Of a DNA stretch of 18,189 bases, positions 1-6,694 are shown one piece after another. Source of the DNA: Oscillospiraceae bacterium (GTDB lineage Bacteria > Bacillota > Clostridia > WRCU01); the NCBI GenBank assembly GCA_009783805.1, contig WRCU01000003.1, positions 1 through 18,189 of the forward strand, read 5' to 3'. The translations under genes and the position numbers were made by a program. Each line of letters starts with the position of its first letter. Position 1 is the stretch's first letter. The notes beneath the pieces were generated by a model. The model saw nothing but the letters and a program-made list of their open reading frames with translations, was not told where the DNA came from and made no database searches.

Positions 1-1428
1 CAGCGGGCCGGCCTCCGGTAGCGGGGTCAGGTCCGTCACCGACGTCTCCCCACGCCTCCTGGGCAGGAGGATGAGCATGAGCAGGATCGTGAGGAGGAGT
101 ATGACCAGCAGGGCCCCGTAGCGGTTCAGGAACCCCCATACGCCGTCCATGAAGTCCGCCTCCGCCTCATCCTTCGACGCCATCCTGTACGGATGGACGG
201 TCACGTTCTCGATCGGTATGCCGGTCGCCATCGAGACCGAGTCCCTTATCTTCTCGGCTTCCGCGTTTATGGTCTCGTCATCGACCCTGACCCTGTCACC
301 GTATAGCACGTTTACGGCCATCGTCGTCCTCGACATGTCGATGTCCGCCGAGTTGGTCATGCTGGTGACCACCTCGTCATAGCCGTAGTTCGTCTCCTCG
401 AGGTAGCGGTCGAACGAGGATGACCCCCTGTCATACTCGAAGTCGTACTGCGTGTTGTCGTACCCCGGGTTCACCATCAGGCCGGGCTCGTCGGCGTAGC
501 TGTACCCCGTGGCGCTCTCCCTCTCTATGCGCTGGCTGATGATGACGCCCTCGTCGCCGCCGTCGGGGAACTGGTACCTCCTCGACTCTACCGATGAGTC
601 GTTGTAGTTTATATACGGCTGGGCTGCGCAGGTGATGTACTCGAAGTTGCCGTACTCGACGGCGCTGGTGAACAGCCGGCGGACGTTGGCCTCCAGCTCG
701 CCCTTGAAAAGCTTCCTAATATATTGCTGTTGGTCGGTCACGTTCCTCAGCTCGTTGTCTGAGCTGGGCACCAGGTCGTTGGCCTCGTAGTCGATGAGCG
801 AGACGTTGGAGGGCTTAAGCCCCTCGACCGACATGCAGACCCAGTTGATTATCGCATTTACCTGCGACAGGCTGAGCTGCCTGTTCTGCCTGACCATGAC
901 CGCGGCCCTGGCCTCCTCGACCTCCTCGTTGTTGAACAGCAGGATGGGCCGCTCCGGGATCGTGAGGTTGACCGTCGCGTCGTCTATGTATTCCAGGAGC
1001 TTGAGCTTTTGGGCGATCGTCCTTTGCTGGCTGTCTATGAACAGCTTCCTCTTGTCCGCCTCGGTGTTGCTCAGCTGTATCCGCGAGAAGGCGTCGGCGA
1101 ATATCGTGTCCGGCGACTTCGGGTAGCCGTTCCTCACCAGCGCGGCCTCCGCCGCGTTCTTTTTACCGTCGTCCACGAGTATCGCATTGCCGTCGCTCTT
1201 GAACCGTATCCCGCTGTCCTGGAGGATCCTGACGATCTCGCCCCTCTCCTCGGCGTTGCCCACGGTAAGCAGCGGCTCGTAGCTGACCCTGCCGTATATG
1301 TAGGCGCATATGGCCAGCGAGGCGACCACGACGGCCGCTATCGCATACAGCCTGACCTTTTGGGTCCTTTCCAGCCTCCCCCACTTGCCGGCCAGCGAAT
1401 CCTTCATCTTCCTGAGCGTTTCCGGCAT
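1..1428 (-). CDS. fliF: Flagellar MS-ring protein FliF (C-terminus cut by window edge)
   Basis: FliF forms the MS ring in the cytoplasmic membrane, the base on which the flagellar export gate, C ring and rod assemble. The 476 visible codons run off the left edge, so the cytoplasmic C-terminal tail that binds FliG is missing; family members are usually about 500-570 residues. A first membrane helix is seen at about residues 25-45 (VRLYAIAAVVVASLAICAYIY), followed by the YEPLL motif typical of the YscJ/FliF ring domain. A second, very hydrophobic helix lies at about 438-455, followed by RRR. The ATG at 1428 is the first possible in-frame start, because an in-frame TAA lies 9 bases upstream. Its Shine-Dalgarno match is weak (GAAAGG about 13 bases away, GGCGG directly adjacent). 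The gene starts 27 bases after fliE stops and is the fourth gene of the operon. Confidence 0.96.
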   Translation of the reverse strand, partial: MPETLRKMKDSLAGKWGRLERTQKVRLYAIAAVVVASLAICAYIYGRVSYEPLLTVGNAEERGEIVRILQDSGIRFKSDGNAILVDDGKKNAAEAALVRNGYPKSPDTIFADAFSRIQLSNTEADKRKLFIDSQQRTIAQKLKLLEYIDDATVNLTIPERPILLFNNEEVEEARAAVMVRQNRQLSLSQVNAIINWVCMSVEGLKPSNVSLIDYEANDLVPSSDNELRNVTDQQQYIRKLFKGELEANVRRLFTSAVEYGNFEYITCAAQPYINYNDSSVESRRYQFPDGGDEGVIISQRIERESATGYSYADEPGLMVNPGYDNTQYDFEYDRGSSSFDRYLEETNYGYDEVVTSMTNSADIDMSRTTMAVNVLYGDRVRVDDETINAEAEKIRDSVSMATGIPIENVTVHPYRMASKDEAEADFMDGVWGFLNRYGALLVILLLTILLMLILLPRRRGETSVTDLTPLPEAGPL

Positions 1429-1455
1429 CCGCCATTACCAGCCTTTCGGTAGCCC

Positions 1456-1767
1456 CTATATGGCCATCCTCATGATCTCCTGATATGCCTCCAGCACCTT
1501 GTTCCTTATCTCGATGATGAAGTTGAGCGATATCTTCGCCTTGGATTGGGCCAGCGAGACCGCCAGAAGGTCATCGGTCTCGCCGAGCGCGAACATGCTC
1601 ATGAGCTCCTCGGACCGCGACTGCAGCTCATTGGCGTTTTGGATCGCCTCCCCCAGCATGGCCCCGAACCCGGCCTTGGCATCCGTGCCCGGGCCCGCGG
1701 GGATCTTGCTCGCCTCCCATAGGGACGGCGAGATCGGCGGGACCTTAAAAGCTGCCTCCATCTGCAT
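1456..1767 (-). CDS. fliE: Flagellar hook-basal body complex protein FliE
   Basis: FliE is the small adapter that joins the MS ring to the proximal rod and is among the first substrates of the flagellar export apparatus. The product is 103 residues, normal for the family. Its C-terminal half shows the conserved pattern: FGAMLGEAI at about 34-42, then FALGETDDL, and the ending EIRNKVLEAYQEIMRM. It starts only 3 bases after the flgC stop, with GGGAGG at 1779-1774 just before the flgC stop codon, so translation is probably coupled to flgC. A second ATG two codons on (MEAAF) is possible, but the first has the better spacing to the ribosome site. Confidence 0.97.
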   Translation of the reverse strand: MQMEAAFKVPPISPSLWEASKIPAGPGTDAKAGFGAMLGEAIQNANELQSRSEELMSMFALGETDDLLAVSLAQSKAKISLNFIIEIRNKVLEAYQEIMRMAI

Positions 1768-1770
1768 ATG

Positions 1771-2259
1771 CTACCTCCCGATCTCCAATGTCTTCATGGC
1801 CATGCTCTTTACGTTCTCTATGGCGGTTTGGTTGGCCTCGTACGACCTGGACGCGGATATCAGGTTGACCATCTCGGTCACTATGTCCACGTTCGGCATC
1901 CTTACGTAGCCCTCCTCGTCGGCGTCCGGATGGCCCGGGTCATACTTCATCCTGAAGTCCGTGGGGTCCTGCACTATGGCCGCCACCTTGACGCCGGCGC
2001 CGCCGCGCCCCCCCCACGACGGGCGGGTCGCGGTGCCCGTGGAGCCGGACAGGCCCAGGCTCCTGCGCAGGCTGTCCACGAACAGCGGCCTGCCGCCTGG
2101 GGTCTTCTCCTGGAAGAGCACCGTGTGGCGCCTATACGGCTCCCCGCTCTGCGTGCGGGTGGACTCGGCGTTCGCTATGTTCTGTGCGATCACGTCCATC
2201 CTAAGACGCTGGGCGGTCAGCGCCGAGGCGCTGATGTCGAAGGACCTCAGGTAACCCAT
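1771..2259 (-). CDS. flgC: Flagellar proximal rod protein FlgC
   Basis: FlgC is a structural protein of the proximal rod, exported through the flagellar type III apparatus. The 162-residue product has both halves of the rod/hook signature. The N-terminus reads FDISASALTAQRLRMDVIAQ followed by NIANAEST, and the C-terminus has YVRMPNVDIVTEM, then ISASRSYEAN, which form the paired helices used for polymer packing. A glycine-rich loop (about residues 70-90, containing GSTGTATRP and GGRGGAG) lies between them, in the variable part of the family. The start is 8 bases after the flgB stop, with GGAAGGGG at 2278-2271 as a likely ribosome site about 11 bases away. Confidence 0.97.
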   Translation of the reverse strand: MGYLRSFDISASALTAQRLRMDVIAQNIANAESTRTQSGEPYRRHTVLFQEKTPGGRPLFVDSLRRSLGLSGSTGTATRPSWGGRGGAGVKVAAIVQDPTDFRMKYDPGHPDADEEGYVRMPNVDIVTEMVNLISASRSYEANQTAIENVKSMAMKTLEIGR

Positions 2260-2267
2260 GCCTTATG

Positions 2268-2696
2268 TCATCCCCTTCCGCCTGATATGGCGTTCCTTAT
2301 GGAAAGCATCTCGTTGTTGAGGAACGTCAGGAGCGCGTTGTAGCGGATCGTGTTCTTCGCCTCGTACGCCTTCTCCGACTCCATGTCGACGTTGTTCCCG
2401 TCCAGCCTGTATGAGAGCGACTTGTGGTCCGTATACACGGTGGGCCTTACCTTGCCCATGTCCACCGGGCCCCCTATGTTAATGTGCCGCCCGTCGGTCC
2501 TGTTGCCCACGAAGGAGCCGCCTTGGCTCTTTCTGACCGCCTCGGACAGGAGCGACTCGAAGGCCAGGTCCTTGCGCTTGTAGCCGGGCGTGTCCCCATT
2601 GGCCAGGTTGTGCAGGATGACCTCCCCCCTCTGCTGGGTGGCCTCCAGCGCCCTCTCCGTCAATGAGGTCCTAGCGAACACGTTTCCTATGAGCAT
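2268..2696 (-). CDS. flgB: Flagellar proximal rod protein FlgB
   Basis: FlgB is a proximal rod subunit and the first gene of this basal-body operon. The 142-residue product shows the family N-terminus (LTERALEATQQRGEVILHNL followed by ANGDTPGYKRKDLAFE) and the ending VDMESEKAYEAKNTIRYNAL with a terminal helix that packs in the rod. An ATG 18 codons upstream (2750) is in frame, but it would add a segment unlike FlgB. The ATG at 2696 follows AAAGGCGGGG at good spacing and begins MLIGN, close to other FlgB proteins, so I chose it. The gene lies 181 bases downstream of topA and has its own promoter candidate, so the flagellar genes may be transcribed separately from topA. Confidence 0.95.
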   Translation of the reverse strand: MLIGNVFARTSLTERALEATQQRGEVILHNLANGDTPGYKRKDLAFESLLSEAVRKSQGGSFVGNRTDGRHINIGGPVDMGKVRPTVYTDHKSLSYRLDGNNVDMESEKAYEAKNTIRYNALLTFLNNEMLSIRNAISGGRG

Positions 2697-2753
2697 GGTT
2701 ACCCCGCCTTTCGCTGCGTCACGCGACCGGTAGAAAATAGTATACAGCATGAT

Positions 2754-2762
2754 ATTCTACCA
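2754..2762 (-). promoter_or_regulatory. Extended -10 promoter candidate for the flgB operon
   Basis: On the minus strand TGG precedes TAGAAT, an extended -10 element with one mismatch to TATAAT. It sits in a short AT-rich patch between topA and flgB and would give a leader of about 50 bases. No convincing -35 is seen at 17 bases. A second -10-like hexamer, TATACT, lies at 2744-2739. No sigma-28/sigma-D type flagellar element was found. Confidence 0.4.
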
Positions 2763-2877
2763 TACCTAACGGCATGCAACCGCGACGCAAGGCAAGCCTT
2801 TGCCGGCCACGGTCGGGCGAGGCTCCCTACGCCCGGTCGGTGATCGGTCGCCTATCCCCATGCGGGCCGGCCGCGCC

Positions 2878-5202
2878 TCACTCCCTTGCCTTTCCCGCGC
2901 CCGTCGCCTTCGGCGCCTTAGCCTTCGGCGCCTTGGCCTTGGCGGGTCCCGCGGCCTTGCCGGGTCCTGCGGCCTTGGCGGGTCCCGCGGCCTTAGTCGC
3001 CTTCGTCGATTTGGCCGAGCTAGGCCCCGCGCCCTTGCCGGGCCCTTCCTCCGCCTTGGCGCCGCCCTCAGCGCCGTCCGGCCTTTTCGGAGGCTGGTAT
3101 TTGCACATCGCGCACTTTTGGTTCATGCAGTATGGGCCGGAGTCCCTGCCGGAACCCTTCCTCAGCATGGTCACCCCGCATTCGGGGCACCTTTCGTCTG
3201 AAGGCATGTCCCAGGACATGAAGTCGCAAGCCGGATTGTTCTCGCAGCCCACATACCTCCTGCCCTTCCTGCTCTTCCTGATCTGGAGCCTTCCGCCGCA
3301 GGCGGCGCATTCGATCCCCGCGTCCTCATGTATGGGCTTGGCGTTGCGGCATCCGGGGAATCCCGGGCAAGCCATGAACCTGCCGTACCTGCCTACCTTC
3401 ACGACCATGATGCGGCCGCACTTCTCACAGGGCACCCCTGTCTCCTCGTCGGGCAGGCTGACCTTCCCTATCTGGCTTTCGGCGCTCTCGACGGCCGCCT
3501 TGAAGCTTTCATAAAAATCGCCGAGCACCTTGGCCCAACCCTTCTTCCCCTCCTCGACCTCATCCAGCTCCCTCTCCACGGCGGCCGTGAACCCCAGGTC
3601 GACGATGTCGGGGAAGTGCGACTTCATGATGCCGGTCACTATCCTCCCCAGCTCGGTGGGTATCAGGTATTTCCTGTCCTTCTCTACGTAGCCCCTGGAC
3701 AGGATGGTTATTATAGTCGGGGAGTAGGTGCTGGGCCTGCCTATCCCCTTCTCTTCCAATGCCTTCACGAGCGAGGCTTCCGTGTACCTCGGGGGCGGCT
3801 GGGTGAAGTGCTGCGTCTTGTCGAGCCTCTTGCAGTCCAGCCTCTCCCCCTCGGTCAGGAGCTGCAGGATCCCGGATCCCCCATGTTCGCCTTCATCCCC
3901 ATGCTCCCCACCCTCGCCCGCCTCGCCGCCTTCGTCGCGCCCTTCCGTGTACAGCGCCATGAAGCCGTCGAACCGCAGCGAGGAGCCCATGGCCTTGAAA
4001 AGGTGCTTGCCTTTGGCCAGGATGTCCACGTTCGTGACCTCATACAGGGCGTTGGACATCTGGCTGGCCACCGCCCTATCCCATATGAGCTTATACAGCC
4101 TGTACTGGTCCGCGGTGAGCGACTCCTTCACGTCCTTCGGGTCCATCGCGACGTTGGAAGGGCGTATCGCCTCATGCGCGTCCTGGGAGGAGTTCCTGTT
4201 CTTGAAGACCCTCCTTGCGTCGGGCAGGTAGTTGGGCCCGTAATGGGTTCCTATGTAGTCCCTGAGCTCACCGACGGCCTCGTCCGACAGGCGCGTGGAG
4301 TCCGTCCTCATGTAGGTGATCAGGCCGACCGTCCCTTCGCCGCCCACCTCGACGCCCTCATACAGCTGCTGGGCCAGCATCATGGTCTTCTTGGTGGTGA
4401 AGCCCAGCTTCCTGGACGCTTCCTGCTGGAGCGAGCTGGTTATGAACGGCGCCGCCGGGACCTTCGGCTTATCCGCCTTCCGCACGGACTCGACCGCGTA
4501 CTCGGCGCCTGACAGGTCATTCACCACGGCATCCGCCTGCGACTCACGGGCAAGGTCGACTTTTTTCCCTGAGGTGCCGTGGTACCTCGCGCCGAACTCC
4601 TTCCCCCCTTTGTCGAACCAGGCCTTGAGGACCCAGTACTCCTCAGGCGTGAACCCGGAGACCTCATCCTCCCTGTCGCATACCAGCCTGGTCGCCACGG
4701 ACTGCACCCTGCCGGCGCTGAGGCCCTTCCGGACGTTCTTCCATAGGAGGGGGCTGATCTTGTAGCCCACTATCCTGTCCAACACCCTGCGGGCCTGCTG
4801 CGACGCCACCAGATCCATGTCTATCTTGCGCGGCTTCTTGATGGCGCCGGTCACCGCGCCTTTGGTTATCTCATTGAACGATATCCTGCACGCCTTGCCT
4901 TCGTCGATCGAGAGGAGGTGCGCCAGGTGCCATGATATGGCCTCGCCCTCCCTGTCTGGGTCCGTGGCCAGGAGGACCTCCCTACCTTTCGCCTCCCGCC
5001 TGAGCTTGTTTATAAGCTCGGCCCTGCCCCTGATGTTGATGTACTTGGGCTCAAAGCCCGCCTCTATGTCGACGCCCAGGGTGCTTTTCGGCAGGTCCCT
5101 CAAGTGCCCCATCGAGGCGTCCACCTTGTATCCCCTCCCGAGGAACTTCCCTATCGTCTTCACCTTCCCGGGCGACTCGACGATGATCAGCTTGTCCGCC
5201 AT
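2878..5202 (-). CDS. topA: DNA topoisomerase I (type IA) with lysine-rich C-terminal tail
   Basis: TopA relaxes negative supercoils by cutting and passing single strands. The N-terminal TOPRIM domain has VESPGK (about residues 8-13) and TDPDREGE (80-87), supplying the Mg-binding acidic residues. The catalytic tyrosine is Y297 in YMRTDSTR. Three four-cysteine zinc ribbons follow: CEKCG...CPGFPGC (about 592-618), CAACG...CENNPAC (632-659) and CPECG...CMNQKCAMC (672-700). The final ~68 residues are a low-complexity tail rich in Lys, Ala, Pro and Gly. An acidic Gly/Glu/His insert lies at about 420-443. I chose the ATG at 5202 (MADKLIIVES, 774 aa) because GGGGG lies just upstream; an ATG four codons earlier (5214) has no ribosome site. 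It follows dprA, as in many Bacillota. Confidence 0.97.
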   Translation of the reverse strand: MADKLIIVESPGKVKTIGKFLGRGYKVDASMGHLRDLPKSTLGVDIEAGFEPKYINIRGRAELINKLRREAKGREVLLATDPDREGEAISWHLAHLLSIDEGKACRISFNEITKGAVTGAIKKPRKIDMDLVASQQARRVLDRIVGYKISPLLWKNVRKGLSAGRVQSVATRLVCDREDEVSGFTPEEYWVLKAWFDKGGKEFGARYHGTSGKKVDLARESQADAVVNDLSGAEYAVESVRKADKPKVPAAPFITSSLQQEASRKLGFTTKKTMMLAQQLYEGVEVGGEGTVGLITYMRTDSTRLSDEAVGELRDYIGTHYGPNYLPDARRVFKNRNSSQDAHEAIRPSNVAMDPKDVKESLTADQYRLYKLIWDRAVASQMSNALYEVTNVDILAKGKHLFKAMGSSLRFDGFMALYTEGRDEGGEAGEGGEHGDEGEHGGSGILQLLTEGERLDCKRLDKTQHFTQPPPRYTEASLVKALEEKGIGRPSTYSPTIITILSRGYVEKDRKYLIPTELGRIVTGIMKSHFPDIVDLGFTAAVERELDEVEEGKKGWAKVLGDFYESFKAAVESAESQIGKVSLPDEETGVPCEKCGRIMVVKVGRYGRFMACPGFPGCRNAKPIHEDAGIECAACGGRLQIRKSRKGRRYVGCENNPACDFMSWDMPSDERCPECGVTMLRKGSGRDSGPYCMNQKCAMCKYQPPKRPDGAEGGAKAEEGPGKGAGPSSAKSTKATKAAGPAKAAGPGKAAGPAKAKAPKAKAPKATGAGKARE
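2906..2994 (-). repeat. Short tandem repeats encoding the basic tail of TopA
   Basis: The 3' end of topA contains two copies of a 15-base unit (2906-2920, 2921-2935; they differ at the last base) followed by three copies of an 18-base unit (2935-2952, 2953-2970, 2971-2988). On the coding strand these give repeated KAPKA and GPAKAA motifs. The first and third 18-base units are identical; the middle one differs at two bases. Such in-frame repeats can gain or lose units by slippage without breaking the reading frame. Confidence 0.85.
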
Positions 5203-5223
5203 CTTTTCCCCCATATCGAAAAA

Positions 5224-5239
5224 GCCATATGAATATGGC
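5224..5239. promoter_or_regulatory. Perfect 7+7 bp dyad in the topA leader
   Basis: GCCATAT and ATATGGC form an exact inverted repeat around a 2-base centre, 22 bases upstream of the chosen topA ATG. On the minus strand it is flanked by AAAAA (after a 3-base gap) on one side and TTTTT on the other, which extends the symmetry. It lies downstream of the predicted topA start of transcription. It could be an operator, or an RNA hairpin with a U-run acting as an attenuator close to the ribosome site. The symmetry is seen; the role is inferred. Confidence 0.55.
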
Positions 5240-5255
5240 CGATTTTTACCGGAAT

Positions 5256-5284
5256 AATATAACCATAGGAATCCGATAAAGCAA
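5256..5284 (-). promoter_or_regulatory. Predicted sigma-A promoter of topA
   Basis: On the minus strand TTGCTT (5284-5279) and TATATT (5261-5256) are separated by exactly 17 bases. The -10 has five of six consensus bases; the -35 has only the TTG. The AT-rich island between dprA and topA contrasts with the GC-rich genes around it. Predicted transcription would start near 5249, giving a leader of about 47 bases that contains the dyad at 5224-5239. Confidence 0.5.
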
Positions 5285-5286
5285 AT

Positions 5287-5306
5287 AAGGCGCCGGGGAG
5301 GCCCTT
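5287..5306 (-). terminator. Weak hairpin at the end of dprA
   Basis: On the minus strand AAGGGCC and GGCGCCTT can pair (one bulged G) around a TCCCC loop, starting at the dprA stop codon. The next bases, ATTTGCTTTATC, are T-rich but interrupted. It may end part of the dprA transcript before the topA promoter; it is not a strong intrinsic terminator. Confidence 0.3.
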
Positions 5307-6562
5307 CATGCGAGCGTGAACACCTTGCCCGCGCCTTGCCTGACCGTTCCGCACAGCTCCAGGGCCAGGAGCTCCGACGCGAGGAGGCCGATGGGCGTCC
5401 CCGTCTCCTCGGCGAGGCGGTCTATGTGGGCGGGGCCCTTGGAAAGCGCGTCGACTATGCGCTCCGCCCCAGGCCCCAAGCCGACCCCGGAACCCGAGCC
5501 TGTCCCCGCGCCTACCGCGCCGCCCGTCCTTGCGCCGGCCCGCTCGGCGTCCCCGCCCGGCCTGCGCCCATCGCCTGGCGCCCCCTCCGGCCGAGCGCCC
5601 ACGGCGGTCTCGTCCGCGTCCCGCCCGCCATCGGCGTCCCCTGGCATTTCGCCTTCCTCCAAAGAGTAGAGGGGCAGGCCTTCGATGAGCTCACCCACGC
5701 AGGTCACCAACCTGGCCCCCTCCCTTATGAATTGGTTCGTACCCCTGCTCATGGCGCTGGTGACGTTGCCGGGCAGTGCGAACACCTCCCGCCCCTGCTC
5801 CGCCGCGTAGCCGACGGTGATCGAAGCGCCGCTCCGATAGCCGGCCTCCGTGACCAGCAACCCCAGCGAGAGGCCGCTGATGATCCTGTTCCTCGCGGGG
5901 AAGTTTGCTGAGTCAGGCTCCACATCCAGGCCATACTCGGTGATGGTGGCGCCGCGCTCCTCTATCTCGCGCATCAGCCTCCTGTTCTCCGGTGGGTAGC
6001 ACACGTTGGGCCCGCACCCCAGCACCGCGTTGGTGGCGCCTCCGGCCTTCAGTGCCCCCCCATGCGCGTGGGAGTCGACCCCCCGCGCCAGTCCGCTCGT
6101 GACCGTGAACCCCATGGAAGCCAGCTCCCTGGCGAACCGGTCGGTCATGTCCGTCCCATACGGCGTTGGGCGGCGCGTCCCCACGATCGAAACCGACGGC
6201 CGGTGGAATCCGGGGTCCCCCTTTATGAACAGGGCCATCGGGCTGTCGGGGATGGCGGCCAGCATCTCCGGGTAGCAAGCGTCCCCGGGGATGACCGCCA
6301 TCACGCCCATATCGGCGAGCCTTTCCATGTACCGCTCCATGCATCCCATCTCACGGCCCTCCCGCAGGCCCGCCGTCAGGCGCCCGCCACCGCCCGCCAG
6401 GGAGTCCGCCGCCTCCGGCCCCACCGACCAAGCCTCCCTAGCCGTCCCCAGCTTCCGTATCAGGGCCCTGAGCCTGGGGCCGCTCATGCCTTTCCTGGTA
6501 TGGAGCCAAACCCAGAACATCCTATCATCCTCGCGGATCGGCTCCCTGCCTAGATTGTCCAT
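5306..6562 (-). CDS. dprA: DNA-processing protein DprA
   Basis: DprA binds single-stranded DNA taken up during transformation and loads RecA on it. The 418-residue product has an N-terminal SAM-like segment (about 1-90) and the Rossmann-like DprA core: SIVGTRRPTPYG (about 125-136), SGLARGVDSHAHGG (156-169), GCGPNVCYPPENR, NFPARNRIISG (220-230) and EVFALPGNV. A C-terminal winged-helix domain (about 366-418) resembles the DML1-type domain of longer DprA proteins. Between core and winged helix lies an unusual linker of about 60 residues made mostly of Gly, Ala, Arg, Asp and Glu. The ATG at 6562 is preceded by AGGGGG at 7 bases. It is divergent from comM, another transformation gene, and upstream of topA. 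DprA is also kept in bacteria not known to be competent, so its presence alone does not prove transformation. Confidence 0.97.
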   Translation of the reverse strand: MDNLGREPIREDDRMFWVWLHTRKGMSGPRLRALIRKLGTAREAWSVGPEAADSLAGGGGRLTAGLREGREMGCMERYMERLADMGVMAVIPGDACYPEMLAAIPDSPMALFIKGDPGFHRPSVSIVGTRRPTPYGTDMTDRFARELASMGFTVTSGLARGVDSHAHGGALKAGGATNAVLGCGPNVCYPPENRRLMREIEERGATITEYGLDVEPDSANFPARNRIISGLSLGLLVTEAGYRSGASITVGYAAEQGREVFALPGNVTSAMSRGTNQFIREGARLVTCVGELIEGLPLYSLEEGEMPGDADGGRDADETAVGARPEGAPGDGRRPGGDAERAGARTGGAVGAGTGSGSGVGLGPGAERIVDALSKGPAHIDRLAEETGTPIGLLASELLALELCGTVRQGAGKVFTLA

Positions 6563-6587
6563 ATGGCGACCCCCTGTCGTTGGATGC

Positions 6588-6614
6588 TTGCAATTTCCAA
6601 TAATATATTATAAT
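6588..6614 (+). promoter_or_regulatory. Predicted sigma-A promoter of comM
   Basis: TTGCAA (6588-6593) is followed after 15 bases by a perfect TATAAT (6609-6614); shifting the -35 to CTTGCA gives a 16-base spacer. The -10 is strong while the spacing is short, which suggests need for an activator or a suboptimal promoter. The -10 lies only a few bases from the opposing dprA -10, so the two polymerases probably compete. Confidence 0.5.
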
Positions 6615-6628
6615 GTAAATAATATCAA
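6600..6628 (-). promoter_or_regulatory. Predicted sigma-A promoter of dprA
   Basis: On the minus strand TTGATA (6628-6623, five of six consensus bases) and TATTAT (6605-6600, five of six) are 17 bases apart. Transcription would start near 6593, about 30 bases before the dprA ATG. The element overlaps the predicted comM promoter on the other strand. Confidence 0.6.
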
Positions 6629-6661
6629 AAAATCCCATCATAGGGAACCCACTATCAAAAA
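6623..6661. repeat. Direct repeat TATCAAAAA x2, 30 bp apart, between dprA and comM
   Basis: The 9-mer TATCAAAAA occurs at 6623-6631 and again at 6653-6661, a period of 30 bp, close to three helical turns. Between the copies lies an imperfect dyad containing ATAG, GGG, CCC and CTAT (6640-6655). The left copy overlaps the dprA -35 on the other strand. This is the layout of a site for a regulator bound on one DNA face, but no regulator is identified. Confidence 0.5.
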
Positions 6662-6694
6662 CTAACCTGCACCGAGGCGGGGGGCGATGGTCCG

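Noticed and set aside
1163..1435. Minus-strand 90-codon frame over the fliF start
   Set aside because: Different frame within fliF; the fliF frame gives the membrane helix and ring-domain motifs.
2791..2804. GGCAA/TTGCC hairpin between topA and flgB as a terminator
   Set aside because: Only a 5-bp stem and no T-run on either strand; too weak to call.
2906..2994. Repeat units in topA as a CRISPR-like array
   Set aside because: Units are adjacent without spacers, lie in frame in a coding region and encode a protein tail.
3328..4512. Long plus-strand open frame (394 codons) opposite topA
   Set aside because: It mirrors topA and arises from high GC at third positions; the translation has no family features and the minus frame encodes complete TopA motifs.
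6655..6694. Riboswitch or structured leader before comM
   Set aside because: The leader is short with only a small imperfect dyad; no known riboswitch core is visible.
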